Assembly: GCA_023457495.1 (NCBI GenBank)
Contig: JAEWLQ010000087.1
Span: 50,069 to 114,068 of the forward strand
Direction of reading: 5' to 3'
From: Pseudomonadota bacterium
GTDB lineage: Bacteria; Pseudomonadota; Gammaproteobacteria; Steroidobacterales; Steroidobacteraceae
Length of the DNA: 64,000 bases
The position numbers and the translations under genes were made by a program. Below the pieces are notes generated by a model that was not told the DNA's origin, ran no database searches, and was given only the letters and a program-made list of their open reading frames with translations. The first letter of the stretch is position 1, and each line of letters starts with the position of its first letter. Positions 8,117 through 16,976 of this stretch are shown piece after piece.

Positions 8117-9205
8117 TCAGCTCGAGCGCCGGGCGTGTTCCGCGATCGCCCATGACACGTGCTCGCGCACCAGGGCCGATGAATGCTCGCGCCGGGCGTT
8201 CAACGCTTCGAGGTTTGCTTCTGAGGTTGGCGCGTTGCCCAGCGCCACGGCGATGTTGCGCAGCCAGCGCTCGTAGCCGATGCGTCGGATCGCCGAGCCT
8301 TCGGTGCGAGCGAGAAACTCTTCCTCGGTCCACGCGAACAGTTCGCTCAGGCGGGACGAGTCCAGCCGGTGGCGCACCTTGAAATCCGGATGCGCGGCGG
8401 CGCGCGCGAACTTGTTCCAGGGGCACACGAGCTGGCAATCGTCGCAGCCGTAGATGCGCGAGCCGATCATGCGGCGCAGCTCCACCGGGATCGCGCCATG
8501 CAGCTCGATCGTTAGATAGGAGATGCAGCGCCGGGCGTCGAGTTGATAGGGCGCGGTGATCGCGCCGGTGGGGCAGGCCGGGATGCAGGCCGAGCAGGTG
8601 CCGCAGTGCGCGCTCGCACGCTCGTCGACGGGCAGCGGCAGGGTCGTCAGGATCTCGCCGATGAAGAAGTACGAACCCGCATCGCGCGCGATGAGATTGG
8701 TGTGTTTGCCGATCCAGCCGATGCCGGCATTGCGGGCCAGCGCCTTCTCGAGCACCGGGCCGGAGTCGACGAACACGCGATAACCCATGGGACCCACGCG
8801 CGCGACAATGTCGTCCGCCAGCGCCTGCAGCGCGTTGCGCATGAGCTTGTGATAGTCGCGGCCGAGGGCGTAGCGGGACACATAACCGAGCCCGGGATCG
8901 CGCAAGGTCTCGTCGGCGTTGCGCACGTCCGCCGGCCAGTAGTTCATGCGCGCCGACAACACGCGCAACGTGCCGGGCACGAGTTCGTCGGGACGCGTGC
9001 GGCGTGTACCGTGTCTGGCCATGTACGCCATCTCGCCGTGACGCTCGTGCGCCAGCCAACGCGTGAGGTGCGCGGCATCCACGTCGAGATCGAGATCGCT
9101 GACCCCGAGCGCTTCGAATCCGCGGTCGCGCGCCAGTTGCGCGAGGTGGCGCGCGAGCTCGCTCATGTCGCGGTCGGAAGGCTGTTGATGCGGATTGGGA
9201 TTCAT
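8117..9205 (-). CDS. queG: Epoxyqueuosine reductase
   Basis: QueG reduces epoxyqueuosine to queuosine in the wobble position of tRNAs, using cobalamin and two [4Fe-4S] clusters. Both ferredoxin-like cysteine sets are present: CGTCSACIPACPTGA and the later CDDCQLVCPWNKFA. The N-terminal HGEMAYMARH and RYALGRDYHKLM motifs match the cobalamin-binding half. The ATG at 9205 gives 362 residues, close to E. coli; an alternative ATG at 9166 would cut the start. It is divergent from nnr with only 27 bases between start codons, so their promoters must overlap. It converges with panC across a 99-base gap in which no terminator is obvious. Confidence 0.95.
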   Translation of the reverse strand: MNPNPHQQPSDRDMSELARHLAQLARDRGFEALGVSDLDLDVDAAHLTRWLAHERHGEMAYMARHGTRRTRPDELVPGTLRVLSARMNYWPADVRNADETLRDPGLGYVSRYALGRDYHKLMRNALQALADDIVARVGPMGYRVFVDSGPVLEKALARNAGIGWIGKHTNLIARDAGSYFFIGEILTTLPLPVDERASAHCGTCSACIPACPTGAITAPYQLDARRCISYLTIELHGAIPVELRRMIGSRIYGCDDCQLVCPWNKFARAAAHPDFKVRHRLDSSRLSELFAWTEEEFLARTEGSAIRRIGYERWLRNIAVALGNAPTSEANLEALNARREHSSALVREHVSWAIAEHARRSS

Positions 9206-9232
9206 GCGGCGCCGACAGTATAGTTCCCGCGC

Positions 9233-10717
9233 ATGAACCGGCCGACCGCCATCTACTCCGCAGCGCAGGTCCGCGCGCTCGACGCGTGGGAAATCGAGAC
9301 GCGGCGCGTGCCGGGATACACCCTGATGACGCGCGCGGCGGAGGCCGCGTTGAAAATACTGCGAGCGCGCTGGCCGCAGGCGAAACGCATCGCGGTCGTG
9401 TGTGGCGCCGGCAACAACGGGGGTGATGGTTACGTGCTCGCGCGTTTGGCGCGCGCATCCGGCCTCGAGGTCCTGGTGCTCGCGGCCACCGCCCCGGACA
9501 AGCTCACCGGCGATGCACGCCACGCGCAGGAAGATTTCGTCGCGGGGGGCGGAGCCGCGCATCCGTTCGCGGCCGATGCGTTGTCCGGCAGCGACGTCAT
9601 CGTCGATGCCTTGTTAGGCACCGGGATCAGGGGCGCGCCGCGTCCGGAGGCGCTCGCGATGATCCGCGCGATCAACGCCGCGCGGCGGCCGGTGCTGGCG
9701 CTCGACATTCCCTCGGGAGTCGATGCCGACACGGGTGTCGTGCACGAGGCGGCCGTGCGCGCCGACCTGACCATCACCTTCGTCGCGTTCAAGTCGGGAT
9801 TGTTCCTGGGCGATGGCGCCGAATACGCGGGCGTCACGTTGCTCGATGATCTCGGCGTTGTCGCGCCGACGCTGCCGGAGTTCGCGCCGCTGCTCCGGCG
9901 CATCGACGAAGGCGAGATCGCCGCGGCGCTGCCGCGCCGGCGCCGCGACACGCACAAGGGTACGAACGGGCGCGTGCTGGTGGTGGGCGGCGGTCCCGGC
10001 ATGCCGGGCGCGTTGCGGCTCGCCGGTGAATCGGCCCTGCGGGTCGGCGCGGGACTCGTGACGGTCGCGGGCCATGCGGACAATCTCGACGCGGTGACCG
10101 CGACGCGTCCCGAACTCATCTATCTACCCGCAACGCCGGCGTCGCTCGAGAGCGCGTCGAACGCCAGCGACGTCATTGCGGTCGGGCCGGGGCTCGGCCA
10201 GGACGACTTCGGCCGCCTCGTGTGGTCGATCGTGTCTCGCGCCACCGTGCCCGCCGTCGTCGATGCGGACGCCTTGAACCTGCTCGCGCGCGATCCGGTG
10301 AAGCTTTCCGCGGAATGGATCATCACGCCGCATCCGGGCGAGGCGGCGAGGCTGCTCGGCACCGACACCCGCTCCGTGCAGGCGGATCGACTCGGCGCGG
10401 TGCGCGCGCTGCACGCACGCTACGGTGCGGTGACCGTGCTCAAGGGGGCGGGCACCCTGGTCGCGAGCGGTCCGGTCGACGCGCCGGAAATCTTCATCTG
10501 CGAGCGCGGCAATCCCGGCATGGCGACCGCGGGCATGGGCGATGTGCTCACGGGCGTCATCGCGGGCCTGAGTGCGCAGATCCACGACAGCGCGCTCGCG
10601 GCGCGCGTCGGTGTGCTGGTGCATGCGTTGGCGGGAGATTCCGCCGCGCAGGGGGGACAACGCGGGCTCATCGCCAGTGACGTCGTCGCGGAGCTGCGCG
10701 GCTGGGTGAATCCGTGA
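9233..10717 (+). CDS. nnr: Bifunctional NAD(P)H-hydrate epimerase / ADP-dependent dehydratase
   Basis: A repair enzyme for damaged NAD(P)H hydrates. The N-terminal YjeF_N (epimerase) domain, about residues 1-220, carries GAGNNGGDGYVLARL and ALLGTGIRG. The C-terminal ribokinase-like dehydratase domain, about 230-494, carries VVGGGPGMPGALRLA, ITPHPGEAARLL and NPGMATAGMGDVLTG, the nucleotide-binding motif. Length (494) matches the fused bacterial form. The stop overlaps the GTG of tsaE by 4 bases. This is the yjeF position of the E. coli queG-nnr-tsaE-ami-mutL-miaA-hfq-hfl cluster. Confidence 0.96.
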   Translation: MNRPTAIYSAAQVRALDAWEIETRRVPGYTLMTRAAEAALKILRARWPQAKRIAVVCGAGNNGGDGYVLARLARASGLEVLVLAATAPDKLTGDARHAQEDFVAGGGAAHPFAADALSGSDVIVDALLGTGIRGAPRPEALAMIRAINAARRPVLALDIPSGVDADTGVVHEAAVRADLTITFVAFKSGLFLGDGAEYAGVTLLDDLGVVAPTLPEFAPLLRRIDEGEIAAALPRRRRDTHKGTNGRVLVVGGGPGMPGALRLAGESALRVGAGLVTVAGHADNLDAVTATRPELIYLPATPASLESASNASDVIAVGPGLGQDDFGRLVWSIVSRATVPAVVDADALNLLARDPVKLSAEWIITPHPGEAARLLGTDTRSVQADRLGAVRALHARYGAVTVLKGAGTLVASGPVDAPEIFICERGNPGMATAGMGDVLTGVIAGLSAQIHDSALAARVGVLVHALAGDSAAQGGQRGLIASDVVAELRGWVNP

Positions 10718-11172
10718 CGGAGGACGCGCCGCGCGTGTGGATCACGCGGTCGGGCGAGGAAACCGAGGCTCTCGGAGCGCAATTGTTGGGAGCCGCGCCG
10801 TCACCCGGAGCCCCGTGCCGTCTGGTCACGCTCTCGGGCGAGCTGGGGTCCGGCAAGTCCACCTTCGCGCGCGGCGCCTTGCGCGCCTTGGGGGTGACCG
10901 GTCCAATCAAGAGTCCCAGCTACACCCTCATCGAGGTCTACGAGCTGCCGGGGGTGAACGTCGTGCACCTCGACCTTTATCGGCTCATCGATCCCGACGA
11001 GCTCGAGAATCTGGGTCTCTCCGACTACCACCAGCCGGATCACCTGTGGCTCATCGAATGGCCGGAACGCGCCGCGGGCAGGCTGCCCCCGGCCGACCTG
11101 GGATTCGTCTTTTCGATCACCGAAGCGGGTCATCGCATCGAGAGGATTGAAACTTTTAAGTCAGATAAGTAA
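10714..11172 (+). CDS. tsaE: tRNA threonylcarbamoyladenosine biosynthesis ATPase TsaE
   Basis: TsaE is the ATPase that drives the TsaB-TsaD complex in t6A37 tRNA modification. The 152-residue protein has the Walker A motif GELGSGKST (residues 42-50), followed by KSPSYTLIEVYE, VVHLDLYRL (Walker B-like) and LWLIEWPERA, all standard. The GTG start overlaps the nnr stop (GTGA). tsaB and tsaD are not in the window. Confidence 0.95.
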   Translation: MTEDAPRVWITRSGEETEALGAQLLGAAPSPGAPCRLVTLSGELGSGKSTFARGALRALGVTGPIKSPSYTLIEVYELPGVNVVHLDLYRLIDPDELENLGLSDYHQPDHLWLIEWPERAAGRLPPADLGFVFSITEAGHRIERIETFKSDK

Positions 11173-11201
11173 ATTTCACCGTAGGTCCGTCCTAGAACTC
11201 C

Positions 11202-12452
11202 ATGATGGGGAAGGATTTTTTGGGGAAGCGATTCGCGGTTTGTGTCGCCTTGTTCGCATGGGCCGCGACGGTCTCCGGCGTCCTTTCGGCTGCGGAAGTC
11301 CGCGGCATCCGCATCGGCACTAACAACTCCGGCACCCGTGTCGTGCTGGATCTCAGCGGGCCGGTGAAATTCAAGGCATTCCAGCTCGACGATCCCGGCC
11401 GCGTCGTCGTCGACGTTTCCCATTCGAAGCTCAAGTCGAACGTCGCGATGCCCGCGGGTGATGGAGCGGTCGCCGCCGTGCGTTCGGGCAAACGGCCCGA
11501 TGGCCTGCGGCTCGTGTTCGAAACGCGCGGCGCCGTGAAGCTCTCGACCGAAGTGCTCGCGCCTAACAAGGACGGTGGTCACCGTCTGGTCCTCGATCTG
11601 AACGATCCGAAGGGCGCGCAGACCGCAGCGGCGCCGGTAGCGGCGGCCGCCCCCGCGGCGCCGGTCGCGATTCGCCCGGCGCATGCGCCCACCGATTCGG
11701 GCAGGGACATCGTGATCGCGGTCGACGCGGGACACGGCGGCGTCGACCCCGGCGCGTCGGGCCGCCGCGGCACGCGCGAGAAGGACGTCGTGCTCGAAAT
11801 CGCGAAGTCGCTCGCGGCGCGCATCAATCGCGAGCCCGGCATGAAGGCCGTGCTCACGCGTGACGGCGACTATTTCATCAGCCTGCGCGAGCGCAACCTG
11901 CGCGCGCGGCGCGCGAAGGCAGACCTGTTCGTGTCCATCCACGCGGATTCCATCGCCGATCCGGCGGTCTCGGGATCTTCGGTCTACGTGTTGTCGGAGC
12001 GGGGCGCATCGAGTGAAGCGGCGCGCTGGCTCGCGGAGCGCGAAAACCAGGCCGACCTGAAAGGCGGCATCAAGCTCGACGACAAGGATCCCGTCTTGCA
12101 GGGCGTGCTGCTCGACCTCTCGCAGACCGCGAGCATCTCCGCGAGCCTGGTCGCGGCGGACAACGTCCTCAAGGCGCTCGACCGTATCGGCGAGGTGCGC
12201 AAGCCGCGCGTGCAGCAGGCGGGCTTCGTGGTGCTCAAGTCGCCTGACATTCCTTCCATGCTGGTCGAAACGGCGTTCATCTCGAATCGCGAGGACGAAC
12301 GCAAGCTATCGCAGCCCGCGCATCGCACGAAACTGGCGAACGCGATTTTCGCGGGCATCGAACAATATTTCGCGGGCAACGCACCGGACGGCACACGGCT
12401 CGCGGCCAACCGCCGCAGCGGTGGCAGCGGCCAGACCGAACTGCGGAAGTAG
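11202..12452 (+). CDS. amiC: Periplasmic N-acetylmuramoyl-L-alanine amidase with AMIN domain
   Basis: This enzyme cleaves the amide between MurNAc and the peptide stem and helps separate daughter cells. A Sec signal peptide (hydrophobic stretch about residues 10-30, ending near LSAAEVRG) is followed by an AMIN domain for septal targeting (about 31-135), an Ala/Pro-rich linker, and an Amidase_3 catalytic domain (about 165-395). The zinc-site motifs VIAVDAGHGG, REKDVVLEIA, FVSIHAD and ETAFISN are all present. No LysM repeat is seen. The position, between tsaE and mutL, is that of E. coli amiB; the symbol amiC is the usual name for the two-domain form and could equally be amiB. Confidence 0.93.
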   Translation: MMGKDFLGKRFAVCVALFAWAATVSGVLSAAEVRGIRIGTNNSGTRVVLDLSGPVKFKAFQLDDPGRVVVDVSHSKLKSNVAMPAGDGAVAAVRSGKRPDGLRLVFETRGAVKLSTEVLAPNKDGGHRLVLDLNDPKGAQTAAAPVAAAAPAAPVAIRPAHAPTDSGRDIVIAVDAGHGGVDPGASGRRGTREKDVVLEIAKSLAARINREPGMKAVLTRDGDYFISLRERNLRARRAKADLFVSIHADSIADPAVSGSSVYVLSERGASSEAARWLAERENQADLKGGIKLDDKDPVLQGVLLDLSQTASISASLVAADNVLKALDRIGEVRKPRVQQAGFVVLKSPDIPSMLVETAFISNREDERKLSQPAHRTKLANAIFAGIEQYFAGNAPDGTRLAANRRSGGSGQTELRK

Positions 12453-12497
12453 ACCGCCAGGGCGGTAAGATGCCGGCTCCGCTTCCGGGGCCCGCGC

Positions 12498-14273
12498 ATG
12501 CCGATCCGCATTCTCGACAATCACCTGATCGATCAGATCGCCGCCGGCGAGGTGATCGAGCGGCCGGCGTCCATCGTCAAGGAGCTGGTCGAGAACAGTC
12601 TCGATGCGGGCGCGCGCAGTATCGAGGTGGAGATCGAGGCGGGCGGCGTGCGGCTCACGCGGGTGCGCGACGATGGCCGCGGCATTCCCGCCGCGGAGTT
12701 GCCGCTGGCGCTGGAGCGTCACGCCACCAGCAAGATCACCTGCGCCGACGACCTGGGCGCGATCGTGACGCTCGGGTTCCGCGGCGAAGCACTGCCCTCG
12801 ATCGCGTCGGTCTCGCGCTTCGAGATCACCTCGCGCCACGTGGAGGCGGAGCGCGCCGCGCGCGTCGGGGTCGACGCGGGCATCGTCGGTGAGGTCGTGC
12901 CGGCGGCGCATCCGCCCGGCACGACGATCGAAGTGCGCGACCTGTTCTTCAACCTGCCCGCGCGCCGCAAGTTCCTGCGCAGCGAGGTCACCGAGCAGGG
13001 GCACATCGTGCGACTGCTCGAGCGCCTCGCGCTGTCGCGCGATGACGTGGCGTTCCGTCTGCGCACGGGCTCGCGGACGCTGCTCGATGCGCCGGCGCTT
13101 TCGTCGGGCGGCAACGCGGCGACGCGTCTCGCGCGCATCGTCGGCGAGGATTTCGTGCAGCGCAGTTTCGAGGTCGATCACTCGGCCGGACCCGTGCGCA
13201 TCTCCGGGTGGATAGGCGCGCCGGCCGCGGCGCGGGCCACGTCCGACCTGCAGCACTGGTTCGTGAACGGCCGCGCGGTGCGCGACCGGCTGCTGATGAA
13301 CGCCGTGCGGCTCGGCTTTCGCGACGTGTTGTACGGCGGCCGGCAGCCCGCCTACGTGTTGTACCTCGACATCGATCCCGCGCTCGTGGACGTGAACGCG
13401 CATCCGCAGAAGCTCGAAGTGCGCTTCCGCGACAGCCGGCAGATCCACGACTTCGTGTTCCGCGCAGTCGAGCGCCGGCTCGCGGGTACGAAACCCGCCG
13501 CCGACGCGGTGGCGCCCGCGATGCATCCGGCGATGAATCCGTACCTGCATGCCATGCCGCTGCGCGGCGTTGGCGATGTTCCCGAGGGGCCGCAGGGTAG
13601 TTGGGCCATCGCGGATTCTCTACTGTCCTCGCGCGAGCAGGGTGTGTCGGCGGAGACGGTGATGCACGCGCCCGGACCCGCGGCCGCCCCCGGTGGCGCG
13701 GCGCCGCTCGGCGAAGCACTCGCGCAGATCCATGGCATCTACATCCTCGCGCAGAACTCCCACGGCCTCGTGCTGGTCGACATGCACGCCGCGCACGAAC
13801 GAGTCTTGTACGAAAAGCTCAAGGCGCAGGCAGGGCAGGCCGCCACACAGCTCTTGCTGGCGCCGGTGACGGTGGAGTTGAAACCCGATCAGCTCGATGC
13901 GCTGCTCGAGCAGCGTGATCAATGGCTCGCCGCGGGCTTCGATATCGAGCGGCTCGCACCCGGCACGTTGATCGTGCGTTCCGTGCCGGCCATGCTGCCG
14001 CGCGAGGACATCGCCGCGCTGATCCGCGACGTGATCTCCGATGGCGACGGCGCGGCGGCGCACCATCTCGATGGCGCCACGGAAAGGTTGTTAGGCACCA
14101 TCGCCTGCCGCTCGGCGATCCATGCGCATCGCCGGCTGACTCTCGCGGAGATGAATGCGCTGCTGCGACAGATGGAGCAGACGCCGCGCGCCGACCAGTG
14201 CAACCACGGCCGGCCGACGTGGACGCAGGTGACGATGGCGGAGCTCGACCGCATGTTCCTGCGCGGACGCTGA
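12498..14273 (+). CDS. mutL: DNA mismatch repair protein MutL with endonuclease motifs
   Basis: MutL couples mismatch recognition by MutS to strand removal. The N-terminal GHKL ATPase is intact: IAAGEVIERPASIVKELVEN, DAGA, DDGRGI, and TLGFRGEALPSI. After a variable Pro/Ala-rich linker (about residues 335-410) comes the C-terminal dimerisation domain. It contains DMHAAHERVLYE at residues 428-439, matching the D-[QM]-H-A-x2-E-x4-E endonuclease motif, as well as ACRSAIHA and a CNHGRP element near the end. E. coli MutL lacks these; Pseudomonas-type MutL has them. This suggests nicking by MutL itself rather than by MutH. Confidence 0.96.
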   Translation: MPIRILDNHLIDQIAAGEVIERPASIVKELVENSLDAGARSIEVEIEAGGVRLTRVRDDGRGIPAAELPLALERHATSKITCADDLGAIVTLGFRGEALPSIASVSRFEITSRHVEAERAARVGVDAGIVGEVVPAAHPPGTTIEVRDLFFNLPARRKFLRSEVTEQGHIVRLLERLALSRDDVAFRLRTGSRTLLDAPALSSGGNAATRLARIVGEDFVQRSFEVDHSAGPVRISGWIGAPAAARATSDLQHWFVNGRAVRDRLLMNAVRLGFRDVLYGGRQPAYVLYLDIDPALVDVNAHPQKLEVRFRDSRQIHDFVFRAVERRLAGTKPAADAVAPAMHPAMNPYLHAMPLRGVGDVPEGPQGSWAIADSLLSSREQGVSAETVMHAPGPAAAPGGAAPLGEALAQIHGIYILAQNSHGLVLVDMHAAHERVLYEKLKAQAGQAATQLLLAPVTVELKPDQLDALLEQRDQWLAAGFDIERLAPGTLIVRSVPAMLPREDIAALIRDVISDGDGAAAHHLDGATERLLGTIACRSAIHAHRRLTLAEMNALLRQMEQTPRADQCNHGRPTWTQVTMAELDRMFLRGR

Positions 14274-15242
14274 GTGAGCGGAGCGGGCGCCAATCCCGGG
14301 AGCTCCGCGACTTTGCGGCCCCTGGCGGTGATCACGGGGCCGACCGGCGCCGGCAAGACCGACGTCGCGCTCAGGCTCGCGCGCGAGTTTCCGATCGAGA
14401 TCGTGAGCGTCGACTCGGCGCAGGTCTATCGCGGGCTCGACATCGGCGCCGCGAAGCCCTCCACGGAAATCAGGGCGCGCGTGCGTCACCACCTAATCGA
14501 CATCGTGGATCCGGCGACCAACTATTCGGCGGGACAGTTCGTGCGCGACGCGGCCGATGCGATCGCCGACATCGAGGCGCGTGGCCGCATACCGCTGTTG
14601 GTCGGCGGCACGATGTTGTACCTGCGCGCGTTGATCGGCGGTATCGCCAGCCTGCCGGAGGGCAGCGCCGAGGTGAGGGCGCGGATCGACGCCGGGGCCG
14701 AGCGCCTCGGCTGGACCGCAATGCACGAAAAGCTGGCTGCGGTCGATCCCGCGGCGGCCGCCCGGATTCATCCCAACGATGCGCAGCGGATCCAGCGTGC
14801 GCTCGAGGTGTTCGAGGTTACCGGTCGACCCATTACGGAGCTGCAGCAGGAAACCCGATCCCCGCTTGCCAGGGATTACCGGATTTTCGCGCTGATTCCG
14901 CAGGATCGCGCCGCGCTGCACGCGGCGCTCGCGCAACGTTTCGAGGCGATGATGGCACAGGGTTTCCTGGACGAAGTGCGACGCCTGTATGCGCGTGGGG
15001 ATCTGACGGATTCGCATCCGGCGATCCGCGCGGTGGGATACCGGCAAGTCTGGGCGCACCTGAAGGGCAGTTACCCGCTCGATACCGCCATGACGCGCGC
15101 CGTTGCCGCGACGCGCCAGCTCGCCAAACGACAAATGACCTGGCTGCGTTCGATGCCCGATATCGAGACGTTCGATCCCCATGATGCGCAAAGCTTTGTA
15201 GTCCTGCGCGAATCCCTTATCGCGGCCTTGTATCCCTTTTGA
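14274..15242 (+). CDS. miaA: tRNA dimethylallyltransferase
   Basis: MiaA attaches a dimethylallyl group to A37 of tRNAs reading UNN codons. The P-loop GPTGAGKT is at residues 22-29, followed by SVDSAQVYRGLDIGAAKP, RHHLIDIVDP, LLVGGTMLYLRAL and HPNDAQRIQRALEV. Near the end KGSYPLDTAMTRAVAATRQLAKRQMTWLR is the tRNA-binding segment. The GTG start abuts the mutL stop with no gap. The length of 322 residues is normal. Confidence 0.96.
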   Translation: MSGAGANPGSSATLRPLAVITGPTGAGKTDVALRLAREFPIEIVSVDSAQVYRGLDIGAAKPSTEIRARVRHHLIDIVDPATNYSAGQFVRDAADAIADIEARGRIPLLVGGTMLYLRALIGGIASLPEGSAEVRARIDAGAERLGWTAMHEKLAAVDPAAAARIHPNDAQRIQRALEVFEVTGRPITELQQETRSPLARDYRIFALIPQDRAALHAALAQRFEAMMAQGFLDEVRRLYARGDLTDSHPAIRAVGYRQVWAHLKGSYPLDTAMTRAVAATRQLAKRQMTWLRSMPDIETFDPHDAQSFVVLRESLIAALYPF

Positions 15243-15246
15243 TTCA

Positions 15247-15274
15247 TTGCCGGGCTCGGCCTGCGTGGTAGACT
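15247..15274 (+). promoter_or_regulatory. Candidate sigma-70 promoter for hfq
   Basis: TTGCCG (15247-15252) and TAGACT (15269-15274) are 16 bases apart in the gap between miaA and hfq. Hfq is commonly also transcribed from its own promoters near the end of miaA. The match is moderate. Confidence 0.4.
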
Positions 15275-15313
15275 CGCCGACGTACGCTTGCTTGAAAAAT
15301 AAGGAGAACATCC

Positions 15314-15568
15314 ATGGCCAAGGGCCAGTCACTGCAGGACCCGTTTCTGAACACATTGCGAAAGGAACGAATCCCGGTGTCAATCTATCTGGTGAATGGA
15401 ATCAAGTTGCAAGGCCAGATCGACTCGTTTGACCAGTTCGTCGTGTTACTCAAGAACAGCGTGAGCCAGATGGTCTACAAACACGCGATCTCGACGGTTG
15501 TCCCCGCGCGCAACGTGCGCATCACCAACGAAGACGGTACGACGATCGAGGCGGTCGCCGGAGAGTGA
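15314..15568 (+). CDS. hfq: RNA chaperone Hfq
   Basis: An 84-residue Sm-like hexameric RNA chaperone that pairs small RNAs with mRNAs. QDPFLNTLRKERIPVSIYLVNGIKLQG (Sm1 region) and the Sm2 YKHAIS motif are identical to the family, and the C-terminal tail is short and ends soon after the Sm core. A strong AAGGAG ribosome binding site lies at 15301-15306. The order miaA-hfq-hflX is conserved. The longer tail of enterobacterial Hfq is absent. Confidence 0.98.
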   Translation: MAKGQSLQDPFLNTLRKERIPVSIYLVNGIKLQGQIDSFDQFVVLLKNSVSQMVYKHAISTVVPARNVRITNEDGTTIEAVAGE

Positions 15569-15616
15569 TGCTGCCGGCGTTCCTACGCGCATCGATCCCT
15601 TTCTCGACAAACAAAC

Positions 15617-16960
15617 ATGTTCGAGCGACCGCGCGCAGGTGAGCGGGCCGTGCTCGTGCGCCTCGGATTGGGCGCACCCGCGGATCCCGAAGACATCCAG
15701 GAATTCGACCAGCTCGCGCGCTCGGCTGGCGCCATCCCCGTGGCGCAGATTTCGGGACGGCGCGACAAGCCCGATCCCCGATTCTTCGTTGGCAGCGGGA
15801 AGGCCGAGGAGATCCGCGACATCGCACAGGCGCACGACGCCGAGGTCGTGCTGTTCGACCATCCGCTGTCGCCCTCGCAGGAACGCAATCTCGAGAAACT
15901 CATCGAGCGGCGCGTGCTCGACCGCTCGGGACTGATCCTCGACATCTTCGCGCAGCGCGCCCGCAGCCACGAAGGCAAGCTCGAAGTCGAGCTCGCCCAG
16001 CTCAAACACATCGCCACGCGCCTGGTGCGCGGCTGGACCCACCTCGAGCGCCAGCGCGGTGGCGGCATCGGCAATCGCGGTCCCGGCGAAACGCAGCTCG
16101 AGACCGATCGCCGGCTGCTCGGCAAGCGCGTGAAGACGCTGACGGCTCGACTCGAGAAGATCAAACAACAACGTGAGACGGGCCGGCAGCAGCGCGCCGA
16201 AATCCCGGTTCCCTCGCTCGCGCTGGTCGGTTACACGAACGCCGGTAAATCGACCATGTTCCGTGCGCTGACCGGCGCGGATGCCTACGTCGCGGACCAG
16301 CTGTTCGCGACGCTCGATCCGACCGTCCGGCGCATCACGTTGCCCGGCAATACCACGGTCGTGGTCGCCGACACTGTCGGATTCATCCGCGAGTTGCCGC
16401 ACGAACTGGTCGCGGCGTTCCAGTCGACCCTGGTCGAGGCGCGCGAGGCGACGCTGCTGCTGCATGTCGTCGACGTCAGCGATCCGCGCCGCGACGAGCA
16501 CATCGACGAGGTCAACCGCGTGCTCGCCGAGATCGGCGCGGCGGATCTGCCGCAGATCCTGGTGTTCAACAAGATCGATCGGATCGAATCGGCGCCGCGG
16601 ATCGACCGCGACGCGACCGGACGCGCGACCCACGTGTGGGTGTCGGCCGCGAAAGCCCAGGGTCTCGATCTGCTGCGCGATGCGGTGACGGAGCGGCTGG
16701 CGCGCGTCGCCGTGCGCGCGCGACTCCGCCTGGCAGTATCGGCGGGCGAGGTGCGGGCGCGGTTATATGCGGCCAACCTGGTGCTCCACGAGCGCATCGC
16801 CGAAGACGGCGCGTTCGAGATCGACACTGAACTCTCGGAGTTCGAATTGCTCAAATGGGCGCGCGAGCCGGGGGTCGAAGTCCTGGCGCTCGCCGATGAC
16901 TCAACTTGTACCGTCGCAGGCCCCTACCTACAATCTGCGACCGCCCAACGCACCAACTGA
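15617..16960 (+). CDS. hflX: Ribosome-splitting GTPase HflX
   Basis: HflX dissociates stalled ribosomes using GTP. The N-terminal HflX-specific domain contains DPRFFVGSGKAEEI, the conserved LDRSGLILDIFAQRARSHEGK, and RGGGIGNRGPGETQLE. The G domain starts with VGYTNAGKST (about residues 203-212), then ATLDPTVRR, ADTVGFI and FNKIDRI. At 447 residues its length is typical. A short C-terminal domain follows. The end of the gene lies 16 bases before the hflK start. Confidence 0.96.
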   Translation: MFERPRAGERAVLVRLGLGAPADPEDIQEFDQLARSAGAIPVAQISGRRDKPDPRFFVGSGKAEEIRDIAQAHDAEVVLFDHPLSPSQERNLEKLIERRVLDRSGLILDIFAQRARSHEGKLEVELAQLKHIATRLVRGWTHLERQRGGGIGNRGPGETQLETDRRLLGKRVKTLTARLEKIKQQRETGRQQRAEIPVPSLALVGYTNAGKSTMFRALTGADAYVADQLFATLDPTVRRITLPGNTTVVVADTVGFIRELPHELVAAFQSTLVEAREATLLLHVVDVSDPRRDEHIDEVNRVLAEIGAADLPQILVFNKIDRIESAPRIDRDATGRATHVWVSAAKAQGLDLLRDAVTERLARVAVRARLRLAVSAGEVRARLYAANLVLHERIAEDGAFEIDTELSEFELLKWAREPGVEVLALADDSTCTVAGPYLQSATAQRTN

Positions 16961-16976
16961 CGAAGTAACCGACCCT

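Noticed and set aside
16767..16976. Upstream extension of hflK inside hflX
   Set aside because: It overlaps the coding end of hflX in another frame; the ATG at 16977 gives the typical HflK N-terminus.
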